From: Roseomonas aerilata DSM 19363
GTDB lineage: Bacteria; Pseudomonadota; Alphaproteobacteria; Acetobacterales; Acetobacteraceae
Length of the DNA: 64,000 bases
NCBI RefSeq assembly: GCF_000711725.1
Contig: NZ_JONP01000005.1
Location: forward strand, 208,209 to 272,208
Reading direction: 5' to 3'
The notes beneath the pieces are model-generated. The model was not told the DNA's origin. It ran no database searches and was given only the letters and a program-made list of their open reading frames with translations. Within the stretch, counting starts at the first letter, position 1; each line of letters starts with the position of its first letter. A program made the translations under genes and the position numbers. Shown one piece after another: positions 1-7,295 of this stretch.

Positions 1-513
1 GAGTCCAGCCGGCCCGTCATCGGCCCGACGACGCTCTTCTCCTTCCTGCGGGACCTGCTGTCGCCCTATGCCACCGCGCCCGGCGAACCGGCCCAAGCCT
101 CTCCGAGCCCGGCCGATGGAGCGGCCGAGGAGGCAACCAACCGTATCCTCATCGAGGGCACCGACCAGACCTTCGACGACGCGGCCGCGACCCCGCTCGC
201 GCTGCTCTTCCACGAGCTGGCGACGAATGCCGCGAAATACGGCGCGCTCTCGGTTCCGGGGGGCCGGATCCTCCTCCGCTTCTCGACGGAAGCGGGGCCG
301 GGCGGGGAGGAACGCATCAGGGTGCGCTGGCAGGAGACCGGCGGTCCCCCCGTGCCCGGCCCGCCGGAGCGGGAGGGCTTCGGCAGCCGCCTCGCGACTC
401 TCAGCGTCGAAGGCCAGCTCGGCGGCAAGGTGGTCCGCCACTGGCAGCCCGGCGGGCTGGAGCTGGAAGCCTGGCTACCGGTCGCGGCACTCCACCGCCG
501 TACGGCCCAGTAG
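1..513 (+). CDS. HWE/HisKA_2-type sensor histidine kinase, C-terminal part (5' end outside window)
   Basis: The window opens inside this gene; 170 codons are visible before the TAG at 511-513. The visible part is the ATP-binding domain of a sensor kinase: the N-box reads HELATNAAKYGALS, the form typical of HWE and HisKA_2 kinases, and a short GFGSRL motif serves as the glycine-rich lid. The phosphoacceptor histidine and any sensor domains lie upstream and cannot be seen. Such kinases autophosphorylate and pass the phosphate to a response regulator, often in alphaproteobacterial general stress or light signalling (family knowledge). Its last 39 bases overlap the 3' end of a convergent single-domain response regulator, a likely partner (inference). 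The exact subfamily cannot be fixed from the C-terminus alone. Confidence 0.85.
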   Translation, partial: ESSRPVIGPTTLFSFLRDLLSPYATAPGEPAQASPSPADGAAEEATNRILIEGTDQTFDDAAATPLALLFHELATNAAKYGALSVPGGRILLRFSTEAGPGGEERIRVRWQETGGPPVPGPPEREGFGSRLATLSVEGQLGGKVVRHWQPGGLELEAWLPVAALHRRTAQ

Positions 514-903
514 GCGGAGGTCCTCGGGCGGGCGGGCGCATCTGCCCTCCCGCAGGGAGACGGCAAAGCGGAGCGTGGCGGCCAGGGCAGCGTCGCTAAA
601 GGGCTTGGGCAGGATGCCCACCGGCCCGGCGCAGCCCTGCGGCACCTGTCCGGGATTGGCGGTCAGATAGATCACTGTCGCCCCGCAGTCCCGTGCCAGC
701 GTCTCGCCGAGGGAGGGGCCGGTCGGGCCATCGCGCAGGTTCAGGTCCACGAGGGCAATGTCCAGGCCGTCCCGCGCGGAGAGAAGCGCTTCGGCCGAAT
801 CCCCGGCGGTCGCGACGACCTCATGGCCCATGTCCTCCAGGGCCGAGGCCAGATCGAGAGCGATCAGGACCTCGTCCTCGACGATCAGGACACGCTGGGA
901 CAT
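475..903 (-). CDS. single-domain response regulator (receiver only)
   Basis: A 142-residue receiver protein. The acidic pocket is VEDE near residues 8-11, the phosphoacceptor is D53 in ALVDLNL, the conserved Thr lies in VIYLTAN and the conserved Lys in LPKPF. There is no output domain, so it probably acts by phosphotransfer or by binding a partner. I chose the ATG at 903 because the receiver fold begins directly with MSQRVLIVEDE; a longer reading to 963 adds a basic, non-conserved tail. It converges on the HWE kinase and the two genes overlap by 39 bp. CheY-like receivers of this sort often regulate HWE kinases, so a cognate pair is likely but inferred from position only. Confidence 0.85.
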   Translation of the reverse strand: MSQRVLIVEDEVLIALDLASALEDMGHEVVATAGDSAEALLSARDGLDIALVDLNLRDGPTGPSLGETLARDCGATVIYLTANPGQVPQGCAGPVGILPKPFSDAALAATLRFAVSLREGRCARPPEDLRLLGRTAVECRDR

Positions 904-1017
904 GGTGAAACCATTCACACCGGAGGCGCTACGAAGGCGCTGACAGGGAGGAAACCAGCCCATGACAGCAGGGTTGCAGCCGCGCGGCGATTTACCGGAA
1001 CCGTGCCCCGCCGCCTC

Positions 1018-1674
1018 TCAGGGAAGCAGGCGCTGGAGCGTGACCTCGCGCTCCTCGCTGTCCTCCAGTTCGCGCGTGACGGGCACGCGATAATGCGCCA
1101 CCGGCTCCAGCCGGTCCCGCGGAGCATAGGCGCGGCCGGGATCGGCGAGGATGACGGTGGCGCCCGCGCCCGCCATGCCACGCAGCCAGGGCAGGATATG
1201 GCGTGTCATCGGCGCCTCGTAGCAAACGTCGCCCGCCAGGATGACCTCCCAGCGGCAGGCGCTGCCCACGACATCCCCGGGCGCCTCGGCCACCGCCACG
1301 CCGCTCAGCGCGGCGTTCAGTCGGATGGCGGCATGGGCCAGGGGATCGATCTCCGCCGCCTCCACGGCCGCCGCGCCCGAGAGCGCCGCGGCAATCGCCG
1401 CCAGGCCGCCGCCGGCCGCGAAATCAAGCACCCGGCGCGCCGCGACGCGGGCGGGATCGTCGAGCACCCAGCGCGCCAGCGCCTGGCTGCCCGGCCAGGC
1501 GAAGGCCCAGAAGGGCGGCTCGATGTCCCGCTCGCCCAGCCACTCCTCGGTTGCCTGCCAGAGGGGCGTCAGCTCGGTCGCGAGGTGGAGCGGGATCTCC
1601 GGTACCAGCGGTGCGCGGGCGATGGCCGTATGGGCGGCGACAAAGGCCTCGGGCGAGGACCCGCCCCCGCTCAC
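1018..1674 (-). CDS. class I SAM-dependent methyltransferase, ETFB-lysine / PrmA-like group
   Basis: A 218-residue Rossmann-fold methyltransferase. The SAM-binding glycine motif reads VLDFAAGGGLAAIAA, followed by an acidic strand end (AAEIDPLAHAAIRLN) and the post-motif LAGDVCYE. The order matches the small PrmA-like methyltransferases that include mitochondrial ETFB lysine methyltransferase (family knowledge); protein methylation is therefore plausible but the substrate is unproven. The GTG start at 1674 is chosen because it overlaps the TGA of ubiA in a GTGA junction, and the conserved part begins soon after. An ATG-started reading far upstream simply runs antisense through another frame of ubiA. 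It is probably co-transcribed with ubiA. Confidence 0.8.
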   Translation of the reverse strand: MSGGGSSPEAFVAAHTAIARAPLVPEIPLHLATELTPLWQATEEWLGERDIEPPFWAFAWPGSQALARWVLDDPARVAARRVLDFAAGGGLAAIAAALSGAAAVEAAEIDPLAHAAIRLNAALSGVAVAEAPGDVVGSACRWEVILAGDVCYEAPMTRHILPWLRGMAGAGATVILADPGRAYAPRDRLEPVAHYRVPVTRELEDSEEREVTLQRLLP

Positions 1675-2606
1675 AGCCGTCCCAACAGGAGGGCGAGGGC
1701 GATCAGCAGCCCTGCGTCCCGGTTGGACTTGAACAGCCGGAGGCAGAGCGCGGGGTCGTGGATGTCGATCACCCGCCACTGCCAGGCAAAATGCGCCACC
1801 GGCATCGCGAGGCCGATGAGGAAGATCGGGTTCAGCCCCGCCCGCACTCCGGCCGTCGCGACGAGGGCGATGCAGCCCGCGAAGGCCACCATCAGGAAGG
1901 GCCGCGTCCTCTCCCCGAGCGTGAGGGCGGAGGATCGGATGCCGACCAGCGCGTCGTCCTCGCGGTCCTGGTGGGCGTAGATGGTGTCGTAGGCAAGGGT
2001 CCAGCCGAAGCCCGCGGCCCAGAGGAGAAGGCCCGGCGCCGAAAGGCCGCCCGTTGCCGCCGCCCAGCCCATCGGCGCCGCCCAGGTGAAGACCACCCCC
2101 AGCACTGCCTGCGGCCAGTCCGTCACCCGCTTGGCCAGCGGATAGAGCACGATCGGCACCAGTGAGGCGACGCCGAGCAGGATGGCCGCTGGCGGGAGCT
2201 GCAGCAGGATAACCAGACCGACGATGCAAAGCGCCGCGAGGAAGACCAGCGCCTGCCGTGCGGAAACCGCCCCCGAGGCGAGCGGCCGCGCCGCGGTGCG
2301 CGCCACCTGCCGGTCGAGGTCGCGGTCCCAGAGGTCGTTCACCACGCAGCCCGCGCCGCGCATGACCACGGCCCCGAGGCCGAACAGGAAGGTGAGCCAG
2401 ATCCCCCGCCCCCAGGAGGGCGCGGCGGCGGCGAAGGCCCAGAGGCCCGGCAGGAAAAGCAGCCAGGAGCCGATCGGCCGGTCCAGCCGCATCAGCAGCG
2501 CGTAGGGCACGAGCGAGGTGGGCAGCCACCCAACCAGCCCGTCCCGCCTGATGTCGGTATGGGGCGCCACGCGCCCTCCTTCCGACGGATCGCGGCGGGT
2601 GTCCAT
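1671..2606 (-). CDS. ubiA: 4-hydroxybenzoate polyprenyltransferase
   Basis: A 311-residue integral membrane prenyltransferase with about eight to nine hydrophobic segments. Both Asp-rich motifs that hold Mg-diphosphate are present: NDLWDRDLD (form NDxxDRxxD) and the second, YAHQDREDD. The sequence LMRLDRPIGSWLLFLPGLW near residue 40 is characteristic of UbiA. It attaches the polyprenyl tail to 4-hydroxybenzoate, the first membrane step of ubiquinone synthesis. The ATG at 2606 is preceded by a purine-rich GGAAGCGGGG. The gene overlaps the downstream methyltransferase by 4 bp and is divergent from gshA across 228 bp. Length is normal for the family. Confidence 0.95.
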   Translation of the reverse strand: MDTRRDPSEGGRVAPHTDIRRDGLVGWLPTSLVPYALLMRLDRPIGSWLLFLPGLWAFAAAAPSWGRGIWLTFLFGLGAVVMRGAGCVVNDLWDRDLDRQVARTAARPLASGAVSARQALVFLAALCIVGLVILLQLPPAAILLGVASLVPIVLYPLAKRVTDWPQAVLGVVFTWAAPMGWAAATGGLSAPGLLLWAAGFGWTLAYDTIYAHQDREDDALVGIRSSALTLGERTRPFLMVAFAGCIALVATAGVRAGLNPIFLIGLAMPVAHFAWQWRVIDIHDPALCLRLFKSNRDAGLLIALALLLGRL

Positions 2607-2834
2607 CCCCGCTTCCGCCCCCTTGTAAGGCCGGGGCGCACGGAGGGTTCACGGAGGGGGAACTTGACGCCCCGCCGCCGCATCCCTTTGTTGCGGGGAA
2701 CGGCCTCGGCTCCCGAATCCCAGGGCGGGAATGCCCAGGGCCAGAATTCAGGAGCGGGGCGGCGGTCTCGGCGCTGGGATGGTCCAGGCGGCCCGTGGCA
2801 ACCTGGCCCACCTGATGGACGAGCAGAACGCAGA

Positions 2835-4178
2835 ATGTCGAACCCTGGCGAGGCCGATCTCACGCCCATCGAATCAGCGCGTGACCTGGCCGGCTGGTTC
2901 GCCGCCGGCAGCAAGCCCCGCACGGCCTGGCGGGTCGGCACCGAGCACGAGAAGATCGGCTTCCACCGCGAGACCTTTCTCCCCCCCGCCTACGAGCCCG
3001 CTGGCATCGCTGCCCTGCTGGAAGGCCTGACCGCGCGGGGCTGGGAGCGGATCGACGACGGGGGCAAGATCATCGGTCTCAAGCGCGGCGAGGCGAGCGT
3101 CAGCCTTGAGCCCGGCGGCCAGTTCGAGCTCTCCGGCGCGCCCGTGGCGACCATCCAGGAGACCGAGTCCGAACTGGCCGACCACCTGCGCGACCTGCGC
3201 GAGGTGGCAGCGCCGCTCGGCATCGGCTTCGCCGGCATCGGCTTCCACCCCATGGCCACGCGCGACGCCATGCCCTGGATGCCCAAGACCCGCTACGCGA
3301 TCATGCGGAACTACATGCCGCGCGTGGGCGACATGGGCCTCGACATGATGCTCCGCACCGCGACCGTGCAGGCCAACCTCGACTTCGGGGACGAGGCGGA
3401 CATGGTGCAGAAGCTCCGCGTCTCTCTCGCCCTCCAGCCGCTGGCCACCGCGCTTTTCGCCAACTCCCCCTTCCGGGAGGGCGAGGCGACCGAGTACCGC
3501 ACGCTGCGTGGCCAGGTCTGGACCCGTACCGACCCCGACCGCACGGGCATCCCCGCCGTCGCCTTCGAGGACGGCTTCGGCTTCGAGCGCTTCGCCGACC
3601 ACGTGCTCGACGTGCCCATGTACTTCGTCATGCGCGACGGCCGCTTCGTGGACGCGACGGGCACCACCTTCCGCGACTTTATGGCGAAGGGCCTGCCCTC
3701 CGACCCCTCCGTGCGCGCCACCATGGGCGACTGGGCGGACCACGTGACCACCGTCTTCACCGATGTCCGCCTCAAGCGCTTCCTCGAGATGCGCGGCGCC
3801 GACATGGGCTCGGCCGAGATGGTCCTCGCCCTTCCAGCCTTCTGGGTGGGCCTGCTCTACGACGACGCCGCGCTAAAGGCTGCCGCCAGCCTCGTGCGCC
3901 CCTGGTCCGTCGCCCAACTCCACGCGCTGCGCGCCGACGTGCCGATGCAGGCGCTCGATGCCGCGATCGGCAGCGTCCCGCTGAGCGAGGTGGCGCGCGA
4001 CGTGCTCACCATCGCCCGCGAGGGCCTCCGCGCGCGCGGCCAGGGCGAGGAGCGCTTCCTCGAACCGCTGGAACGCATCGCCGCCTCCGGCGAGACCCAG
4101 GCCGACCACTGGCTGCGCCGCAACGCCGCCGAATGGGGCGGGGACGTGTCGCGCGTCTTCGGCGAGGCGGAACTCTGA
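2835..4178 (+). CDS. gshA: glutamate--cysteine ligase (class II / plant-type)
   Basis: A 447-residue protein matching the plant/alphaproteobacterial type of gamma-glutamylcysteine synthetase, which makes the dipeptide precursor of glutathione in the cytosol. Visible landmarks are WRVGTEHEKIGF near residue 30 with the metal-binding Glu residues, SLEPGGQFELSGAP near residue 95, and AGIGFHP followed by MPKTRYAIMRNYMP. The ATG at 2835 is chosen because the conserved N-terminus (ARDLAGWF) follows closely; the same frame is open to 2559 but that part is Arg/Gly-rich and non-conserved. It is divergent from ubiA. No gshB is in the window. Confidence 0.93.
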   Translation: MSNPGEADLTPIESARDLAGWFAAGSKPRTAWRVGTEHEKIGFHRETFLPPAYEPAGIAALLEGLTARGWERIDDGGKIIGLKRGEASVSLEPGGQFELSGAPVATIQETESELADHLRDLREVAAPLGIGFAGIGFHPMATRDAMPWMPKTRYAIMRNYMPRVGDMGLDMMLRTATVQANLDFGDEADMVQKLRVSLALQPLATALFANSPFREGEATEYRTLRGQVWTRTDPDRTGIPAVAFEDGFGFERFADHVLDVPMYFVMRDGRFVDATGTTFRDFMAKGLPSDPSVRATMGDWADHVTTVFTDVRLKRFLEMRGADMGSAEMVLALPAFWVGLLYDDAALKAAASLVRPWSVAQLHALRADVPMQALDAAIGSVPLSEVARDVLTIAREGLRARGQGEERFLEPLERIAASGETQADHWLRRNAAEWGGDVSRVFGEAEL

Positions 4179-4251
4179 CGCACCCAGAGCCGCCATCCAG
4201 CCTCCGGGCGGGGTGAGCGGACAAGCCGGCTTTCCGGTGCCAAGCTGCGGC

Positions 4252-4605
4252 ATGCGCCCATCCGCCAGCACCATCGCCAACGGCATCGCCTGGGTCGGCA
4301 TCTTTGCGCTGATCGCCGCCAGCCTGGGCATCGTGCTCGTCCTGGGCTTTCCAGGCGTGCTCATCCTGGGCCTGCTCACGGCACTGACCTGCACGCGGGC
4401 AGAACTCTCCGAGCGCACGCCCACCTGGGGCCAAGCCGTTTTCGAGGCGCAGGCCACCCGTGGCCGATCGCCCGAGGAACGCGCCGCAGCGGGCGAAGCC
4501 GCGGCACGCGGCAACTCGCCGCTGCGGTACTACCGCGCCTGCGGGCTCGTCCTCATCTTGGCGGGCTTGCTCGGAACGGCTTGGCAGATCTGGGGAATGG
4601 GCTGA
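4252..4605 (+). CDS. small two-TM membrane protein, unknown function
   Basis: About 117 residues from the ATG at 4252; an alternative GTG at 4213 would add 13 residues. There is one long hydrophobic region at residues 10-48 (two turns of membrane helix, rich in Ile/Leu/Val/Gly) and a second near the C-terminus (LVLILAGLLGTAW). Between them is a charged stretch with RSPEERAAAGEAA. I do not recognise the family. It sits 73 bp after gshA on the same strand and converges on the GNAT gene, so it may be read from the gshA transcript. Confidence 0.55.
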   Translation: MRPSASTIANGIAWVGIFALIAASLGIVLVLGFPGVLILGLLTALTCTRAELSERTPTWGQAVFEAQATRGRSPEERAAAGEAAARGNSPLRYYRACGLVLILAGLLGTAWQIWGMG

Positions 4606-4668
4606 GGGCAACCGGGCCGCCAAATCGACGGTACGACCTGCGGCTCAGGAGGCTTGGATGACGGCAAT

Positions 4669-5127
4669 TCAGGAAGAAGCGCTCAGCCGCCGCGCCATAT
4701 AGACCCGCCGCAGCCCGCCCTCCTCCACGACGGCCGTCTCGATGAACCCTGCCCGCGCGTAGATCGCCCGGTTCCGCACCATCCGTTCGTTCGTCAGCAG
4801 CCGCAGCTCGTTCAGGCCCAGCCGCCGCGCCTCGGCTTCGGCAAAGGCGAGGAGCTGTTGGCCGATCCCCTGGCCATGCATCGCCGGCTCCACCGCCAGG
4901 TCGTCGATCCAGAGGTGGTCCGCCCGCGCCTCGATCACCGCGAGGGCGACGATGGTTCCATCCCGCTCCAGCACATGCGCCTGCCCCTGGGCGATGCGGG
5001 CCGCGAAGTCGTCGTCCATCGGTGCGGGCCGCCGCCCTAGCAGCGGCACGTAGGGCGCATAGGCCCGTTGCACCAGCGCATGGACGGCCTCCGCCTCCTG
5101 CGGGCGCGCGGGGCGCAGGCCCCTCAT
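4669..5127 (-). CDS. GNAT-family N-acetyltransferase
   Basis: A 152-residue single-domain acetyltransferase. The acetyl-CoA pyrophosphate loop is clear in VEPAMHGQGIGQQLLAFA, followed by the typical LGLNELRLLTNERM and the C-terminal YARAGF segment. Such proteins transfer acetyl from acetyl-CoA to an amine; the acceptor here cannot be read from sequence. The ATG at 5127 overlaps the TGA of the TauE-like gene (ATGA), making it the last gene of the ctaA-kinase-tldD-tauE run. Confidence 0.85.
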   Translation of the reverse strand: MRGLRPARPQEAEAVHALVQRAYAPYVPLLGRRPAPMDDDFAARIAQGQAHVLERDGTIVALAVIEARADHLWIDDLAVEPAMHGQGIGQQLLAFAEAEARRLGLNELRLLTNERMVRNRAIYARAGFIETAVVEEGGLRRVYMARRLSASS

Positions 5128-5843
5128 CCCGCGACCACCAGCAGGCCGCCGGTGACGAGCGCCAGACCGAGGATGCCGGCGCGCAGGCGCGGCCCGACCA
5201 GCCAGCGCTGCGCCGGGCCCGAGAGGGCCGCGCCGAGAGCGAGGCCGGGCAGGAGGAGAAGCGCGAGCAGCGGCGTGCCCCAGTCCGCCCGCCCCGCCGG
5301 CACGGCCATGAGGAGAAGCGTGCCCTGGGCAATGAGCCAGAACAGCCCGAGGAAGCCCCGCGCCGCCTCGGGCCGCAGCCGCGACACGGCGAGGCCGACG
5401 AGCGGCCCGTGCACCGCCGCCAGCCCGCCCATGACGCCCGAGACGAGCCCGGCCAGCGCCAGTACGCGCCCCCGCGGCGCCACCTGCGGGGCGAGAAGGG
5501 TCAGCGCCGCGGCCGCAAGGATCACCACCCCGCATCCCCGGCGCGAGGCAAGTCCCGGCCAGGCGACGGCCAGCGCCATGCCGATCCCCGTGCCCAGCAC
5601 GACGCCCGCGACGGCCGGCAGCAGCAGCCCCGGCGGCACGGAGCCCGCGTTGGACCGCCACTGGCCGAACAGCAGCACCATCATCGCCGCCGAGAAGGCC
5701 GCCGGCACGAGACGCGGCTCGATCGCCAGCAGCAGGGGCGCCCCGACGAGCGCGGCGCCCACGCCGGCCGCCAGCTGCACGATGCTCGCCGCCGCCATGA
5801 CGAGCGTGACGAGAGCAAACTGAGCGAGATCCAGGCCGGGCAC
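5124..5843 (-). CDS. TauE/SafE-family membrane transporter
   Basis: A 239-residue, almost wholly hydrophobic protein with seven or eight predicted membrane segments and the internal two-fold pattern of the TauE/SafE (sulfite exporter/anion permease) family: VQLAAGVGAALVGAPLLL in the first half and LVSGVMGGLAAVHGPLVGL in the second. The substrate is unknown; family members move sulfite, sulfoacetate or other anions. The start is a GTG at 5843, 15 bp after the tldD stop. The next gene overlaps by 4 bp, so translation is probably coupled. Confidence 0.85.
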   Translation of the reverse strand: MPGLDLAQFALVTLVMAAASIVQLAAGVGAALVGAPLLLAIEPRLVPAAFSAAMMVLLFGQWRSNAGSVPPGLLLPAVAGVVLGTGIGMALAVAWPGLASRRGCGVVILAAAALTLLAPQVAPRGRVLALAGLVSGVMGGLAAVHGPLVGLAVSRLRPEAARGFLGLFWLIAQGTLLLMAVPAGRADWGTPLLALLLLPGLALGAALSGPAQRWLVGPRLRAGILGLALVTGGLLVVAG

Positions 5844-5858
5844 CGCGCCGGCCCGCGA

Positions 5859-7295
5859 TCAGACCGCCGTGCCGCCGACCGTCAGCCCGCGCATCTTCAG
5901 CGTGGGCTGCCCGACGCCCACGGGCACGCCCTGGCCCTGCTTGCCGCAGGTGCCGATGCCCGCGTCCAGTGCCATGTCGTTGCCGATCATGGAGACCTGC
6001 GTCAGCGCGCTCGGCCCGTCGCCGATCAGCGTCGCGCCCTTCACCGGCGCGCCGATCCTGCCGTCCTCGATCATGTAGGCCTCGGAGGCGGAGAAGACGA
6101 ACTTGCCGGACGTGATGTCCACCTGCCCGCCACCGAAGTTCACGGCATAGAGGCCGCGCTTCACGCTGCGGATGATCTCCTCCGGCGCGTGCTCGCCGCC
6201 CAGCATAACCGTGTTCGTCATGCGCGGCATCGGCGCGTGCGCGTGGCTCTGCCGCCGCCCGTTGCCGGTGGGGGCAACCCCCATCAGCCGCGCGTTCTGC
6301 CGGTCCTGGATGAAGCCGGTGAGGATGCCGTCCTCGATCATCACCGTGCGGCTCGTCGGCGTGCCCTCGTCGTCCACGGTCAGCGAGCCGCGGCGGTCGG
6401 GGATGGTGCCGTCATCGATCACCGTCACGCCCTTGGAGGCCACGCGCTGGCCCATCAGCCCCGCGAAGGCCGAGGTGCCCTTGCGGTTGAAGTCGCCCTC
6501 CAGCCCGTGCCCGATCGCCTCGTGCAGCAGGATACCCGGCCAGCCCGGGCCGAGCACCACCTCCATCTCCCCGGCCGGGGCGGGCACGCTGCCGAGGTTT
6601 AGCACCGCCCCGCGCAGCGCCTCGTCCACCGCCGCCTTCCAGGAATCGGCGCCGAGCACGCGGTCATAGGCGAAGCGCCCGCCCATCCCGTAGCTGCCGG
6701 TTTCCCGCCGCCCGTCGGCCTCCACCACGACGGAGACGTTCAGCCGCACGAGCGGGCGCAGGTCCGCCACCTCCCGCCCGTCGCCCCGCAGGATCCGCAC
6801 CGCCTGCCATTCGCCGTAGAGGGAGGCCATCACCTGCACCACGCGCGGGTCGCGCGCGCGGGCGAAGGCATCGATCTCGGCCAGCAGCGCGGCCTTGGCG
6901 GCGAAATCCATCGCGTGCAGCGGGTTGGCGGGGTCGTAGAGCCGGGCATTGGTCGCGCGCGGCGGCTCGGCCACGCGGATGGCGCCATCGCCGGGCAGGC
7001 CGCGCACGGCGGCGGCCGCGCGCTTCAGGGCGGGGGCTGTGACCTCGCCCGCATGGGCATAGGCGGCGGCCGCGCCCCGCACGGCGCGCAGGCCGAAGCC
7101 GCGCTGCGTGTCGAAGGTGGCGGAGCGGATGCGTCCATCTTCCAGGCTCAGCATCTCGCTCTCCCGGTATTCGAGGAACAGCTCTCCGTCCTCTGCGCCC
7201 GAAAGCGCGTCGGCGGTCACGCGCGCGGCCTCCCCGGCGTCGAGTTCGCGGAAGAACAGGCGCGCGGTGGCGTCGAGCGGTGTGTCGTTGCTCAT
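5859..7295 (-). CDS. tldD: TldD metalloprotease
   Basis: A 478-residue member of the TldD/PmbA (U62/modulator of gyrase) family. The metal-binding sequence GILLHEAIGHGLEGDFN (HExxxH) is present near the middle, and the conserved C-terminal block with GGQVDITSGKFVFSASEAY is intact. TldD normally works with TldE (PmbA) in a heterodimer that degrades unfolded peptides and matures some RiPPs; no tldE is in this window. The ATG at 7295 overlaps the stop of the PAS kinase gene (ATGA). Length fits the family. Confidence 0.95.
   Translation of the reverse strand: MSNDTPLDATARLFFRELDAGEAARVTADALSGAEDGELFLEYRESEMLSLEDGRIRSATFDTQRGFGLRAVRGAAAAYAHAGEVTAPALKRAAAAVRGLPGDGAIRVAEPPRATNARLYDPANPLHAMDFAAKAALLAEIDAFARARDPRVVQVMASLYGEWQAVRILRGDGREVADLRPLVRLNVSVVVEADGRRETGSYGMGGRFAYDRVLGADSWKAAVDEALRGAVLNLGSVPAPAGEMEVVLGPGWPGILLHEAIGHGLEGDFNRKGTSAFAGLMGQRVASKGVTVIDDGTIPDRRGSLTVDDEGTPTSRTVMIEDGILTGFIQDRQNARLMGVAPTGNGRRQSHAHAPMPRMTNTVMLGGEHAPEEIIRSVKRGLYAVNFGGGQVDITSGKFVFSASEAYMIEDGRIGAPVKGATLIGDGPSALTQVSMIGNDMALDAGIGTCGKQGQGVPVGVGQPTLKMRGLTVGGTAV

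Noticed and set aside
1675..2811. N-terminal extension of the methyltransferase frame
   Set aside because: This part overlaps ubiA in another frame and is Arg/Gly-rich; the GTG at 1674 gives a normal-length protein.
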